This document shows positions 1-10,552 of a stretch of 64,000 bases of DNA, in pieces (position 1 is the stretch's first letter; every line of letters starts with the position of its first letter). The notes beneath the pieces were generated by a model that saw only the letters and a list, made by a program, of their open reading frames with translations, searched no databases and was not told the DNA's origin. Position numbers and translations under genes: made by a program. The stretch is taken from NCBI RefSeq assembly GCF_932294415.1, contig NC_065543.1:46587777-46651776 (forward strand), given 5' to 3'. This stretch comes from Quercus robur. Taxonomy: Eukaryota > Streptophyta > Magnoliopsida > Fagales > Fagaceae.

Positions 1-2340
1 CAAAACAAAGAAAGAAGAAGGCAAGAAACACAAAACAAAAAAGAAAACACAAAAGAAGTAACAAATATTCATAATAAAATTAAGGAATGACAAATTTAGG
101 ATGTTTGGGCCTCATTCAAAGCCGATTTCGGCCTGTTTCGACCATTTCGATCCGTTTTGGCCGTTTCGGTCGTCGGCCGATACAACCCGATTCGACCGAT
201 ACGGCTTGATTCTGGCCGAATCTGCCCGGTTTGGCACGAATCGAAGCAAGTCAACGCGAATCCATGAAAAAAAAAAAAAAGCTTAGATGTGGCACCGACG
301 CTCAGGCAACCGTGCCGGACGCCGCACCCCGCGTCGGACTCCGGTGTGGCACCTTCCCAGCCGTGTCCGTGCTTCATAGCCAAGATAACTCTAGTGAAAT
401 GGTCTCAAGTTTGTATGCCAGTGCAAAATGGTGAGTTAGGTATCAGTCATTAGAGAAGATTTAATTCTACTTTATTAAGCAAATGGCTATGGAGATATGG
501 AACGAAGAGAGATGCCCTGATGCAGGACCATTAAGAAATTCAACACTATACATTAGAAAAGGATGAATGTTGATGGCTGTTTTGGGCTGAAACAGGAGAT
601 AAACAGAAAATAACCTAAATAAAACACTAGACAATCATACCTAGGTCTTCCTAGCATCACACCTAGGGTTCCTTGGCATCACACCTCGAAGAAGTTTGCA
701 TCACACAAACCATAAAAGAAAGCATAGCTCTTAAATTCTGAAAACATTCATTAATAATCACTTCAATAGTAAGAAACCCAAATCACAGTTAGGAAGTCAA
801 GAAACCCTAGGTGTGATGCTTAGGAAGTCTAGGTGTGATTCCTAGAATTTATCTATTTTCTTTAATTTTACTATTCACGGTTACTGTTCACATCATTTTT
901 TACAGCAACCAAAATCTTGAATTTCACCTTTGATTTCATTCCTAAAACCCTATTAATCCTTGTCTCTTTGGAAACCCTATAATCCCCATTATTTTAAACA
1001 TTGTAAGTTCATATTTTCATGAATATCTAAATATTCGTATAAACTTGTTCTCTTCTCTCTATAATCTACATGAATAATGGCACAAATCAACTAGTTCTAT
1101 ATATCAAGCGCGTCAAGATCATCGCATTAACAATTTCATTTTGTATTCTGTGAAAATGGAAGGCATATACCATTCTTCCACACATGGGCTAGAGAACAAT
1201 AAATAAAATCATCACAAACAGTTGCATCATTTGCCACTGGTACAACAATAGAGCACATGATTTCATTTAATGAAATCCTAAAGATGTTAGTTAAAATAGC
1301 ACACCTCAGGATGTCAACTCTATTGCATTTTAAGGAACTTACACAGCAAATTGTAGTAAGATAATATTAGCCAAAACCAAATAGAAGTCCCTCATCTGCC
1401 AATGAGCACCTCCTCCCCTTGCGAGTGTAAGTTGAAGGATGAGATTGTAAGTTAAAGACCCAACAAGTGCATGTGTAATTACAAATTAAAAAGTAAATCA
1501 AAGTCCCTCATCTCAAATTTAAACAGAATGAAATGGAATGATCCCACCATTATATAGCAATACCTTTCTCCTTGCACTGCCTACTCCACATCAACCAGTT
1601 TCCTTAGTTTCAAGTGATGTCTCTAATCCCATTCCTACCTCAAATCATGATTAGTATGATAATTTAAATACTCCTACTGCCCTTCATAATGGAGTTAATT
1701 CTTGCACACAATATCCCATATCAAATTACATTTCTTATCAAAATCTTTTACCTATATATCATTCCTTTGTGTCTCAATTATCTTCTATTTCTATTCATGA
1801 CAACGAACATTATGCAGGACAAAACCAAAAAGAATGGACCAACAAATTGAAGAATTTGCAACCTCAATCCATGCTTAAAAATCCAAACTAAAAGAAAGCT
1901 AAGAAATCCAAACTATTCTAAGTCTGAACTTAAAACAGTCAATGCATAAACCATGAAGCCATTCACTTACTTTTCTGACCAAGGAATATTCATAATTGGG
2001 AGAAACCCAACATCAGAATCAGTACAGATTAAGAACATCATACAATGAAGAAATAATGAAAAGTCCCTTGTACACTCCAAAGCCAAAGCAAATCAAACAA
2101 AAGCGAAAACAAAAAACAAAAAAAAATAAACAACAAAGCAAAGCAAAGTGAAGCTCTGCTTATGTGACACCAGCCATTAATTAGCAATGCAAATGAGCTA
2201 TAAGGAATTTGAATTCTAGTTCCACTAGAGAAGATTATGCCATGGTTCTTGGGTATTGAGGTTTGGGGTTTCGACTTCGATATAGCGCGGTGTGGTGGTT
2301 TGGGGTTTCGACTTCGATTACATAATAATTAATTAAAACG
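1..2340. other. Intergenic stretch, no gene recognised
   Basis: No ORF here resembles a protein I know. Positions about 101-400 are markedly GC-rich compared with the AT-rich surroundings and contain many short ggccga/ttcgacc words in both orientations, typical of a degraded repeat; the short ORFs there are low-complexity products. Positions 636-843 hold an imperfect inverted repeat. The phrase ggtttggggtttcgacttc occurs twice near 2259 and 2297. The rest is plain AT-rich sequence. Confidence 0.6.
636..843. repeat. Inverted repeat with about 130 bp loop
   Basis: The left arm (about 636-671), containing cttcctagcatcacacctag, pairs with the right arm (about 801-843), containing ctaggtgtgatgcttaggaa. 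Within each arm the word atcacacctag is itself repeated. No duplication of the flanking target was identified, so the class of element is unknown. Confidence 0.6.
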
Positions 2341-2751
2341 AGGCTAGACAATTTATAAGGACTGAGATCGGGTCAGTTTCACTGCCACCCGTAACCCGAC
2401 TCGATAATAATCGGGTTTGTCAGGGATAACCTGACCCAACTCGAAAAGTACGGGTATATGTCAGGTCGGTTGATTGGTATCAGGTTGGGTCCTTTTTTCT
2501 TTTTTCTTTTTTTCTTTTTTCAAATTTTTCAAATTGTGTGACCGTGAAAGGATCTCCATTTTTTTATGATAATAAATATTAATTTTTTTTTTCTTTATCA
2601 AGTTAATGCATGTCTGTCTAGACAATATTTTTTTGGAAATTATTTTACTAATTAAGTGATTGACATTAATGTGAAAAACTAAATTCAATAATTTATTTAT
2701 TGTCGAATAGGTTTAATGGTCGTGATTTCTTGATTAGGCAACAAACTTTTA

Positions 2752-3852
2752 TGAAAGTTCAAATATGTGTATAAAACACCCTTGAACGTTTAGACCCCAA
2801 TAACAGAAATATCAATTCAAGCTTAATGTCAAACAATAAATGTGCGAAACATGAACATAAGCTAATAATTGAATCGATAAACAATCTAAACCATAAATAA
2901 TCACAATCACAGTAGTAATTAAATGGTAAAGATAAAAGGGAAGAGAGATGCAAACACAAGGACAACACTCGATGTGTTATCGAAGAGGAAACTGAAGCCC
3001 TCGGCGTAAAACCTCTCCGCCGCCCTCCAAGCGTTCAATAATCCACTAGAAAATGTAGTTGGAATACATGAACAGCAATAGACCCTCCAAGCCTAATCTA
3101 CCTAATGTACTTAAGCCCTCCAAACTTCTTACTCCAACGAGGTTGCACCAAACCTTTTTCTTTTCTAGCTTACCGGATTCCGCTATAGTCCATAGCATCA
3201 ACCAATATGAATTGGTCCCTTCCTAACTGCTTCCCAAAGCACCAAATAAACCTTCTCACAGATATGGGTATGGTGAGAAAAGGATTTGGCCAAGAACCTC
3301 TCAAGGATGTATCAATGGAGAGGAAGAGAGTAGAGGAATTTGAAGAGTCTCTTAGGTGAAGATTGTGGATGAATTAATCTTGTTTTTCTCTAGGGTTTCT
3401 CTCTCAAAATTCTCTCTAGAAGCTCTCATTCTTTCGTGGGTATAAGGGGTATTTATACTGGGGTGAGAATGGAATGTGAAACGTCAGATTTTTCAAAACA
3501 GGGTTGGCTCGCGGCTTGGTCTCGCGACTTGACTGAGTCGTGAGATCCAGCTGCGAGATAACAGAACTGCCAGTTGTCCTATTTTGTCCTGTAGTGCTCC
3601 AGCTAGCATGACGCTTCAACTTCTGGCATGCTTGGCACGTGTGCTGCTTCTAGCGGCTTGCAGCCGCAAGTCACCCGCAAGATCCAGCCGTGAGACTCTG
3701 TTTTCTTGCACACTCTTAAGCATTCAACACTCTATCTCACTCACTACCCTTACAACAAACCCACCTAAATACAGGGTTACTAATTGCTGAAATACAAGCA
3801 AATTTGATACGGAATAAAGCCAACAAGATGGTTGATTAAATTCAACCTTACA
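2752..3852 (-). mobile_element. Solo LTR (1101 bp, TSD tttta)
   Basis: The element starts TG and ends CA and is flanked by identical 5-bp duplications, tttta at 2747-2751 and 3853-3857, as expected for LTR-retrotransposon integration. The related segment at 5435-5741 has the same flanks without the insertion. On the minus strand there is a good TATA motif (agtataaatacc, around 3448-3460) followed by a pyrimidine-rich leader, so the LTR probably reads on the minus strand. No primer-binding site, polypurine tract or second LTR lies next to it, hence solo. The small ORFs inside are not believable proteins. Confidence 0.85.
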
Positions 3853-4037
3853 TTTTATAACATCTTAACCCACTCCTCATTGAATGACAAAGTAAAATTT
3901 ACCATTTTTATTTACATCAGCACTAGAGCTTAGTTTGGACATTTACTTTCCAATAATATATAAGATCATTGTTATAATTAGGACTGAAAAAAAAATAAAC
4001 AACAATTTGACATTCACTATAGAAAATATTTACTGTT

Positions 4038-4039
<2 letters not shown>

Positions 4040-4090
<51 letters not shown>
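4040..4090. repeat. Poly(T) tract of about 50 bases
   Basis: An uninterrupted T run inside copy A of the duplicated segment, followed by (GTT)n. Copy B has only a short T run at the matching place (about 5708-5714), so the tract expanded after the duplication. Confidence 0.9.
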
Positions 4091-4091
<1 letters not shown>

Positions 4092-4133
4092 TTGTTGTTG
4101 TTGTAAAGTTCAATTATTTGATCGTCATTTTTT

Positions 4134-5122
4134 ATCATTGTTCTTGGATTGACAATGGAGGTTCAACACCAAACCATTTTCCAAATCATTAGAGATTTTC
4201 ATATGTACCTTAGCTGGCAAAATTCCTCCTTCACACTTAGTTACCAGCAAGAGAAGTAGCAATGATGCTAATCTAATGAAAGAACTCAAGATGTTTTGCT
4301 GATTGAGATTTGTGTTGGTGGGAGATAAATGTTTTAGATTGGTCTTTGTCTTTTCGAGGTCTTATTTATAGGGAAATTTCTTCATGGTAGCTAGCAAGTG
4401 ACATTTCTATGCTATGATTTAGGAACATAGCATTAATTTAAGAGTAATGTTTTAAATTCATTTAGGAAAATATGGGATGTGTTAGAAATAAAGTCTGATT
4501 GGAATGTGTAAACATTGGGCAATGAAAAGGTTATTTGGGATGTGTAAAATATATAGGGGAGATGTATATTCATAAGTGTCCATAGGGGAGATGTGTATCT
4601 ATAAGTATACTCATTATTACAACCTTATCCCATAAACTCTACAAGCATTCTAAGGTCCTATATATATGTGGGATTTCTTTACTGTTATTGTACACATCTA
4701 AGAAAGATCAAAAGAATTGTGGATGACTACTTGAATACAAGAGTTTATCAATATATATTTCTTGTTCTTCTTACTTTGTTTTATATATTTCTATCATTTC
4801 ACAACAGGATGCTATTTTGGTTGATTTCCCTATATTTTATATATATTAACCACTACTAGCCTTTGTTTAGGAATAACGTTTCAAATTCATTTAAGCAAAC
4901 TTTGGTTGATTTCCCTATTTTATTGATTTCCCTATTATGGAGTTTTACTTTACTTTCAACATTTATCAAATTTGGATTGATTAGGGGGAAAAAAATCAGA
5001 TATGAACAAAAAGGTAAAAAATGCAGATTTCTTGGGATGTGTTTTGTTTCCTTCCATTGATTTTGTTTGAAACATATTTTGATGATAGAATTTTCTTTTT
5101 TTCAATCAGTAATTATACAATA
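4134..5122. other. AT-rich intergenic stretch
   Basis: No gene or bounded element seen. The phrase ggttgatttccctat occurs twice (about 4818 and 4901) and ataggggagatgt twice (about 4552 and 4582), suggesting local short duplications. Confidence 0.6.
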
Positions 5123-5128
5123 ATTTAT

Positions 5129-5434
5129 GAATAATGTTAGAGATATAAACTATTTTACAAAAAAAATTACTACTAATGTGGTGAGTAATTATTAATAAAT
5201 GAAAAGTGATATTAATTGTAGGCCTAGATAAAAACCAATAAAAGGTTGGTCACATCAATATTTTGTAAAAATGTTGTACAATAGTTTGTGACTGTAGTAT
5301 TACTCTAAATAATCACTTAGGCAACCTCTTATTGGTTTTAATTTAGGTCCACCATTAATATCACATTTTCAATTACCAATAATTACTCACCACATTAGCA
5401 ATTTGTAAAATAGTTGGTATCTCTAACATTATTC
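5129..5434. mobile_element. MITE (306 bp) with long terminal inverted repeats
   Basis: The ends are perfect inverted repeats for the first 17 bases (gaataatgttagagata) and the pairing continues imperfectly towards the centre, for example gtgagtaattattaat against attaccaataattactcac. Both sides are flanked by atttat (5123-5128, 5435-5440). The related copy at 2690-2705 has a single atttat and no insertion, which gives an empty site. There is no coding capacity. The superfamily is unclear. Confidence 0.8.
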
Positions 5435-5741
5435 ATTTATTTATTGTCATATAGGCTTAATGGTCGTGATTTATTGATTAGGCAACAAACTTTTACAATT
5501 TTTTTCCCATGTGTACATCTTGACCTGATTCTCATTGAATGAGAAAATAAATTTTACTATTTTTGTTTACATCAGCACTAGGGCTTAGTTTGGAAAAATA
5601 CTTTCCAATAATAAATAAGATCCTTGGTAAAATTAGGACCGAAATAAAAACTTTTTTAAACAACAATTTGACTTTTACTATGGAAAATTTTATTGTTAGA
5701 GTTATTCCTTTTTTGTAAAGTCCAATAATTTTATCATCATT
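5435..5741. repeat. Copy B of the duplicated segment
   Basis: Matches 2690-2751 plus 3858-4133 in order. It lacks the solo LTR found in copy A and has a MITE at its left edge that copy A lacks. Confidence 0.75.
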
Positions 5742-6361
5742 CTAACCTTCATTTGGATGGAAAGTATTTTTACTATTAGTATCATTTAGGAAATTATTCT
5801 ACAATAAACCAAATTATGCTAAAAATTATATTTGGAAATATTGCAAGAAAAGACCATTACTATTTAAATAAAAGCAATATAAAAAAAAATGGAATTAAAA
5901 GTTATGGAAAAGTTTTTTTTTTTTTTAATTTAAGATCGATCAGGTCAAGTTGGACCTAAGACAGACCCGAACCCGAGGCAGACCCAAGTATTGGACTTGA
6001 ACCCGACCCCAACATTCATTCAACCTACCCAAGACCCTTAGGGTAGGGACGGGTCAGGTTGCCAAGTCTATGCTTAGCCCTATTTATAAGGTCAGGTCGT
6101 GAATTGGGTTTGGCCGGTTTGGTTTGGTCTCTTTTTCTTCAAATTTTTTATTTTTTCTTTCCGATCTATTTAGAGTGTATTTGGCATGAGCTTATAAGCT
6201 CATCTTTTAACTTTTAGTTTTTTTTTAGCTTTTATGTACAGTTTTTTAAAACCTCACTTTTTCCCTCATTTTCTCATATTTAAAAAAAAAAAATTAAGTT
6301 ACAAGCATACTTTAGCACAGTTTCAAATAAATAAGCAGTTCCCAAACGAACCCTTATTCTA
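5742..6361. other. Intergenic stretch with acccgaaccc-type words
   Basis: No gene. Positions about 5930-6070 contain clustered gacccga/cgggtc words in both orientations, like those at 2360-2475, suggesting remnants of one dispersed repeat family. No bounded element could be defined. Confidence 0.5.
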
Positions 6362-6628
6362 CTTCATCAATTCGGTCTAGTTCAGTCTACTTCAGTCCAC
6401 TTCGTTCAATTTTGGTCCAATTTGGTCCATTTCAGTTCAATTAGGTTCGTCCGGTCTACTTCGGTAAATTTAGTCCAATTCGGTCAATTTCAGTCCATTT
6501 GTTCTACTTCTGTCCAATTTGGCACATTCTGTCAATTCAATCCACTTAGGTCTATTCGATCCATTCAGTCTAGTTTGGTCTATTCTATCTATTTGGTCCA
6601 TTTCATATCACTTCGGTCCAATTCGGTG
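6362..6628. repeat. Degenerate TTCGGTCCA short-period array
   Basis: About 265 bp of irregular 10-11 bp units built on ttcggtccaat/ttcagtctact. Units vary at most positions but keep the GGTCC/AGTCC core. It is the reverse-complement counterpart of the arrays at 8115-8495 and 8715-8850. Confidence 0.8.
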
Positions 6629-6775
6629 TACCTACTTAAGAATTGAAAAATACAAGTTTGGGTTGAGAATAATATTAATTGTAATTATATGATATGTTTT
6701 GGTTATCATAATAATCTCCTTAAGAGAATGAGAATTTGAATAATAACTTTGAAACTTAAAAATTTTAATTGTACC

Positions 6776-7356
6776 TGTACGGCACTGAGGTACCCAGACC
6801 CAATTAGGCCCTGGGTTCAGGCCCAATAGCATGGCCCCATTTTTCAAATCTTTGCTTTAAACTACCTTCGTAAACTACGAGTTTCAATCTCATCCCTTAA
6901 CCGGTGCTCAGCATAAATTTCCTGAACAACTAAGAAAGTCTTTAATCCAGACATACCATAGGGTGCTCGGCAGTTCCCAGGAAACATCACTACCGGGCAT
7001 ATTAGCTTGAGTTAGAACCAAGTTCCAAAGCCATAATCTCAGCATTCCAATCTCACCTAAACACCCACTTACAACAGATAATATTGGACCTTTGATTGCA
7101 CTAACAATGGTAGTAATCATGACCTCCCCACTAACTTAGAGCTATGAATAGAAGTTGGGGAAGAAAAGGGGGTTCAGAAAAAAGGGGGGAGGGGGGGGGG
7201 GGGAAACAAGGGTGAAGTAAGAGAGAAAGTGAGAGTGTTACTTTGAGTCTCTGTGCCGAGAACGACCCAAAGTAGAAAATCCTAAAACCTACTTCATAAA
7301 TAAGTTGTGAGCCCAAGTGAAGTTAAGCCCAACAATTTCATTTTCAGGTACGCACA
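6776..7356. mobile_element. Solo LTR (581 bp, TSD gtacc)
   Basis: Begins TGTACGG and ends GCACA with identical 5-bp flanks gtacc at 6771-6775 and 7357-7361. The interior contains ggcccaat/gggcttaac words common in plant LTRs and a G-rich run (7184-7203). No second LTR, primer-binding site or gag/pol coding is adjacent. The related sequence flanking it on either side (about 6671-6770 and 7585-7672) is a separate direct repeat. Confidence 0.75.
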
Positions 7357-7686
7357 GTACCAAAAGAAATTAGGAAAGTTTAATGCATAATAAAAATAGT
7401 TAGAAGAATATAACCATTTCATAAAAGAATAATATCGATCAAAAACATCAAAAATGTTAAAATTATATATTTGTAAAAGTAAGGCGATGGAAATTATTTT
7501 TTGAAATTGTTTAATTTTTAGGGAGAACAAATTATCTACAATAAAATTTAGAGAATAAATTATACATATTCAGTATAAGTTTATTATGAGTTTTGATTAT
7601 AATAATAATCTTTTTTAAGAGAATGAAGAATTTAAATAATTTATTTTTAAAAAAATTAAACATACACATATATTTTATTTATTTTG

Positions 7687-7845
7687 CTTGAAAGTATAAT
7701 CAACCTCATGCAATTCATTTAAAAGTACCCAAAAAAATAGAAGAGTCTTTAAGCACATGCATGAGCGTGTGCTTAGTGGCTAGTGTGTGTGTCTATATAT
7801 TACTTGAAGGTATAATCAACCTCATGCAATTCATTTTAAAGTAAC
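7687..7845. repeat. Direct repeat, 43 bp x2, 116 bp apart
   Basis: Positions 7687-7729 and 7803-7845 share tataatcaacctcatgcaat with few differences. Between them lies gtgtgtgtgtct and ordinary AT-rich sequence. Confidence 0.75.
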
Positions 7846-8020
7846 GACGTTAAAAGAAATGAGTAACTACCCTAAGAATTAGATTTGTTTATTCATAGCC
7901 TTAAAGTTTAGAAAGACTTTCACTTAAATTTAACCGAACTGAAGGAGACTAGAATGCAACAAAAATGTAGCAACAATAAATTTTGTGTTAAAGATTTTAG
8001 ATATTATGAGTTTGAGATCT

Positions 8021-8046
8021 ATATATATATATATATATATATATAT
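8021..8046. repeat. (TA)n microsatellite
   Basis: A run of alternating T and A of about 26 bases. Confidence 0.9.
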
Positions 8047-8114
8047 TTAATAAATTTGGATTAAGAATAGGTACTCTCAACCCAAACATTTCTTTTTCTT
8101 ATATGTTAGTGCAT

Positions 8115-8495
8115 AAAAATGGACCGAAGTGGACACAAATAGACGAAATGGAGCAAATGGACAGAATAGGACCGAATGAGAACAAGGTGGACCGTATAAG
8201 ACCAAAATGGACCAAATAAGAACGAATGGACAGATTAGGACTAAAGTGGACATATGGACCGAAAAAGACCAATGCCAACTAAATTTGACTGAAGTGGATA
8301 GAGTGGACCAAATATGATCAATTTTGACAGAATAGAACAAAAGTGGACTAGATGGACTTAATATGATCAATGTGGACCAAATAGGACTAAAGTGAATAAA
8401 ATATGAAGGTACCCAATAGGACCAACGTAGACCAAATAGAACCAAAGTAGACCGAAGAGGACAAAATGGATAGAATGGGACCGAATAGGACTTTT
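8115..8495. repeat. Degenerate GGACCRAA short-period array (with a second block at 8715-8850)
   Basis: About 380 bp of irregular 10-12 bp units built on ggaccgaatag/tggaccaaata. Because the period is not a multiple of three yet stops are rare, it yields a spurious 151-aa minus-strand ORF rich in S, F, L and W. A second block of the same type lies at about 8715-8850. It faces the opposite-strand array at 6362-6628. Confidence 0.8.
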
Positions 8496-8879
8496 GAATG
8501 TTTATCATTTTTATTGCAATTTTATGGCTCATATTTCTAATTTATAATTTCTATTTTGTTTGTATTTTTCATCTCAAAACTAAAGAGTTTAGCCCAAATA
8601 CAATAAAATTTCATACTTTTCAACCCAAAAATTAAGAAAAAAATTTTTGTGTGCTAGACTTGAAAAGGCAACTTATAAAAAAGAATCAATTTAAGGCTCA
8701 ATTCGTCTTAAATGGATGAAAGGAGACCGAAATTGACCGAGTAGACCAAATTGGACTGAATGGGACGAAAGTGGACTGAAGCAGACCTAATTGGACTGAA
8801 TAAGACTGAAGTAGACCAAGACTGAAGTAGACCTAATTTGACCGAATAGCAATTGTTAAATTTTTAGGGAGAACAAATT

Positions 8880-10552
8880 ATGTTCAACAAATTTTTGCAT
8901 TTTAACCTCTAGTTTATTACATTCTTTTTTCTTATATAATAATGGTAAGATCACTTTTTATATAATAAGTTCATAATAATAAAATTGTGGGTTTGAATTA
9001 ACTCAACTGCTAAAGTTGTATCTTGTTGTATTTAAACTCCAAATGACCATAAAATTGTTTTATTATAAATTAAGACCGTTAACTAATAAACAAAAATCTC
9101 ATGTCCCATATTTAGTATTCCATTTTATACTCTATAATCACAATTACCTAAGTTTTTTATATTTTAAACTTTAGTAATTTTATAAATAAAAATAATAATA
9201 ATATGTAGCAAGAAATAATTGGTGGAGCATAACGTAAAATACATATTAAAAAAGGGCAAAATATTTTTACTTCTTAATTATGGTAATTTTAGAAAACACC
9301 CGATTTGAAAGGAATATGATTAACCGTGAACAACATATCTTCATTTGTTGTTATGACCACAAGAGACAGAGACAGCCTTAGTCTTAACAAAAAACCGTTT
9401 TTCAAACAGTTTTTGACTCCAACGGTATTCAACTGACTATTGGATCAGCAATCATCCTCGGCATGAAAACATAAACAACCATTTTTCATTGATGAAAAAG
9501 CTAACCCATTCCTTTTTCTACTATTTTGTCAGTTAAGATAGTAAAAGAGAATCACAGAACTTAACAATTATTAGCCCAAAACAATGAACTCTGGTTTTGA
9601 CATAGTTGTTGCATACGAAAATGTGATATTAGAAGACAGTCAACACATAAAAAATGAAGGCACAAACTGAACTTTTGCTAAATAAAGATATTGTAAATAC
9701 ACTGAGGTGGAAACATTGTTAGAAAAAAAAAATTTCAAGAAAAAATTACACATATTTATCCCATATTCTTGAGTTATTTGTTCTTTTTTATAAGGAGAGC
9801 AAAGATTAAAATCCCCATCTCCCATTATTTTAACTATAAAATAAAGTATGAAAAATTGATTTGCAATGTTCACACCACCCTCAAAATCAATAATTAGTTT
9901 TCATCAAAAAAAAAAAATCAATAATTAGTTCATATTAAAAGGCAACTATCTAGCCAAAACTATCGGAGCTTTTGTATTGTACACCATAAACTACGAAAAT
10001 TCTACAATCAACTTCATGATTTGAGTTTAATTATCGAGACAACAACAACAACCAAACTTTATCATAAATTTAGTCCTTAATTTTGATAATTTAAACATTA
10101 ATTTGGATGGCAAATAAACATTATAAATTAGTCTTGAATTGATTTTTTTTTTATTGCAAAATTTTGTGATTTAGGATATATATTACAAATTATCTATAAT
10201 GTGGGGAGAATAATTGCCTGTAACTAAAAAAAAAAAACATATATGATCCTTCTTTCCTTCAATGGAAAAAGAAAATGCCAAAACATCCTCTACATGACTA
10301 AACCCTCTCATTATTTGTACACATCCCCGATTATATGTGCAATAAACTTCCCTCATGTCATAATTTCCATTGGCTTGGGAATCCACCTCCGTCTTCATCA
10401 TAAATACAAACTTCAAGGAGAGATTCACCACACATACAGTTGCATTGGAACCTTTCTTTTGGCCAAGATAGCCAATCTCATTTGCCTACATTTCTTGAAC
10501 TTACATCTGACATTAACCCCTTGAATCTTTAAAGAATTTAAGGTCAATGTAT
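8880..10552. other. Intergenic stretch downstream of the CRK gene
   Basis: No gene recognised. AT-rich with one micro-insertion (9885-9930). The CRK 3' untranslated region should lie immediately below 10553 because that gene is read from right to left. Confidence 0.6.
9885..9930 (+). mobile_element. Poly(A) micro-insertion with 15-bp TSD
   Basis: The 15-mer aatcaataattagtt at 9885-9899 is repeated at 9916-9930; between them lies ttcatc followed by an A run. Confidence 0.75.

Larger units (their letters stand above)
2690..4133. repeat. Copy A of a duplicated segment (interrupted by a solo LTR)
   Basis: The pieces 2690-2751 and about 3858-4133 match, in the same order and orientation, 5435-5741 (copy B). 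Shared words include ttaatggtcgtgattt, gattaggcaacaaactttta, tttacatcagcactag and aacaacaatttgac. Copy A is interrupted by the LTR at 2752-3852 and contains a T run of about 50 bases at 4040-4090. Copy B lacks the LTR and so preserves the empty site. Confidence 0.8.

Noticed and set aside
8077-8532. A 151-aa minus-strand ORF
   Set aside because: It lies wholly inside the degenerate GGACC array; its repeating S/F/L/W composition comes from the repeat, with no domain.
10183-10524. Overlapping 82- and 93-aa ORFs downstream of the CRK stop
   Set aside because: Both strands are open by chance over the probable CRK 3' untranslated region; no domain.
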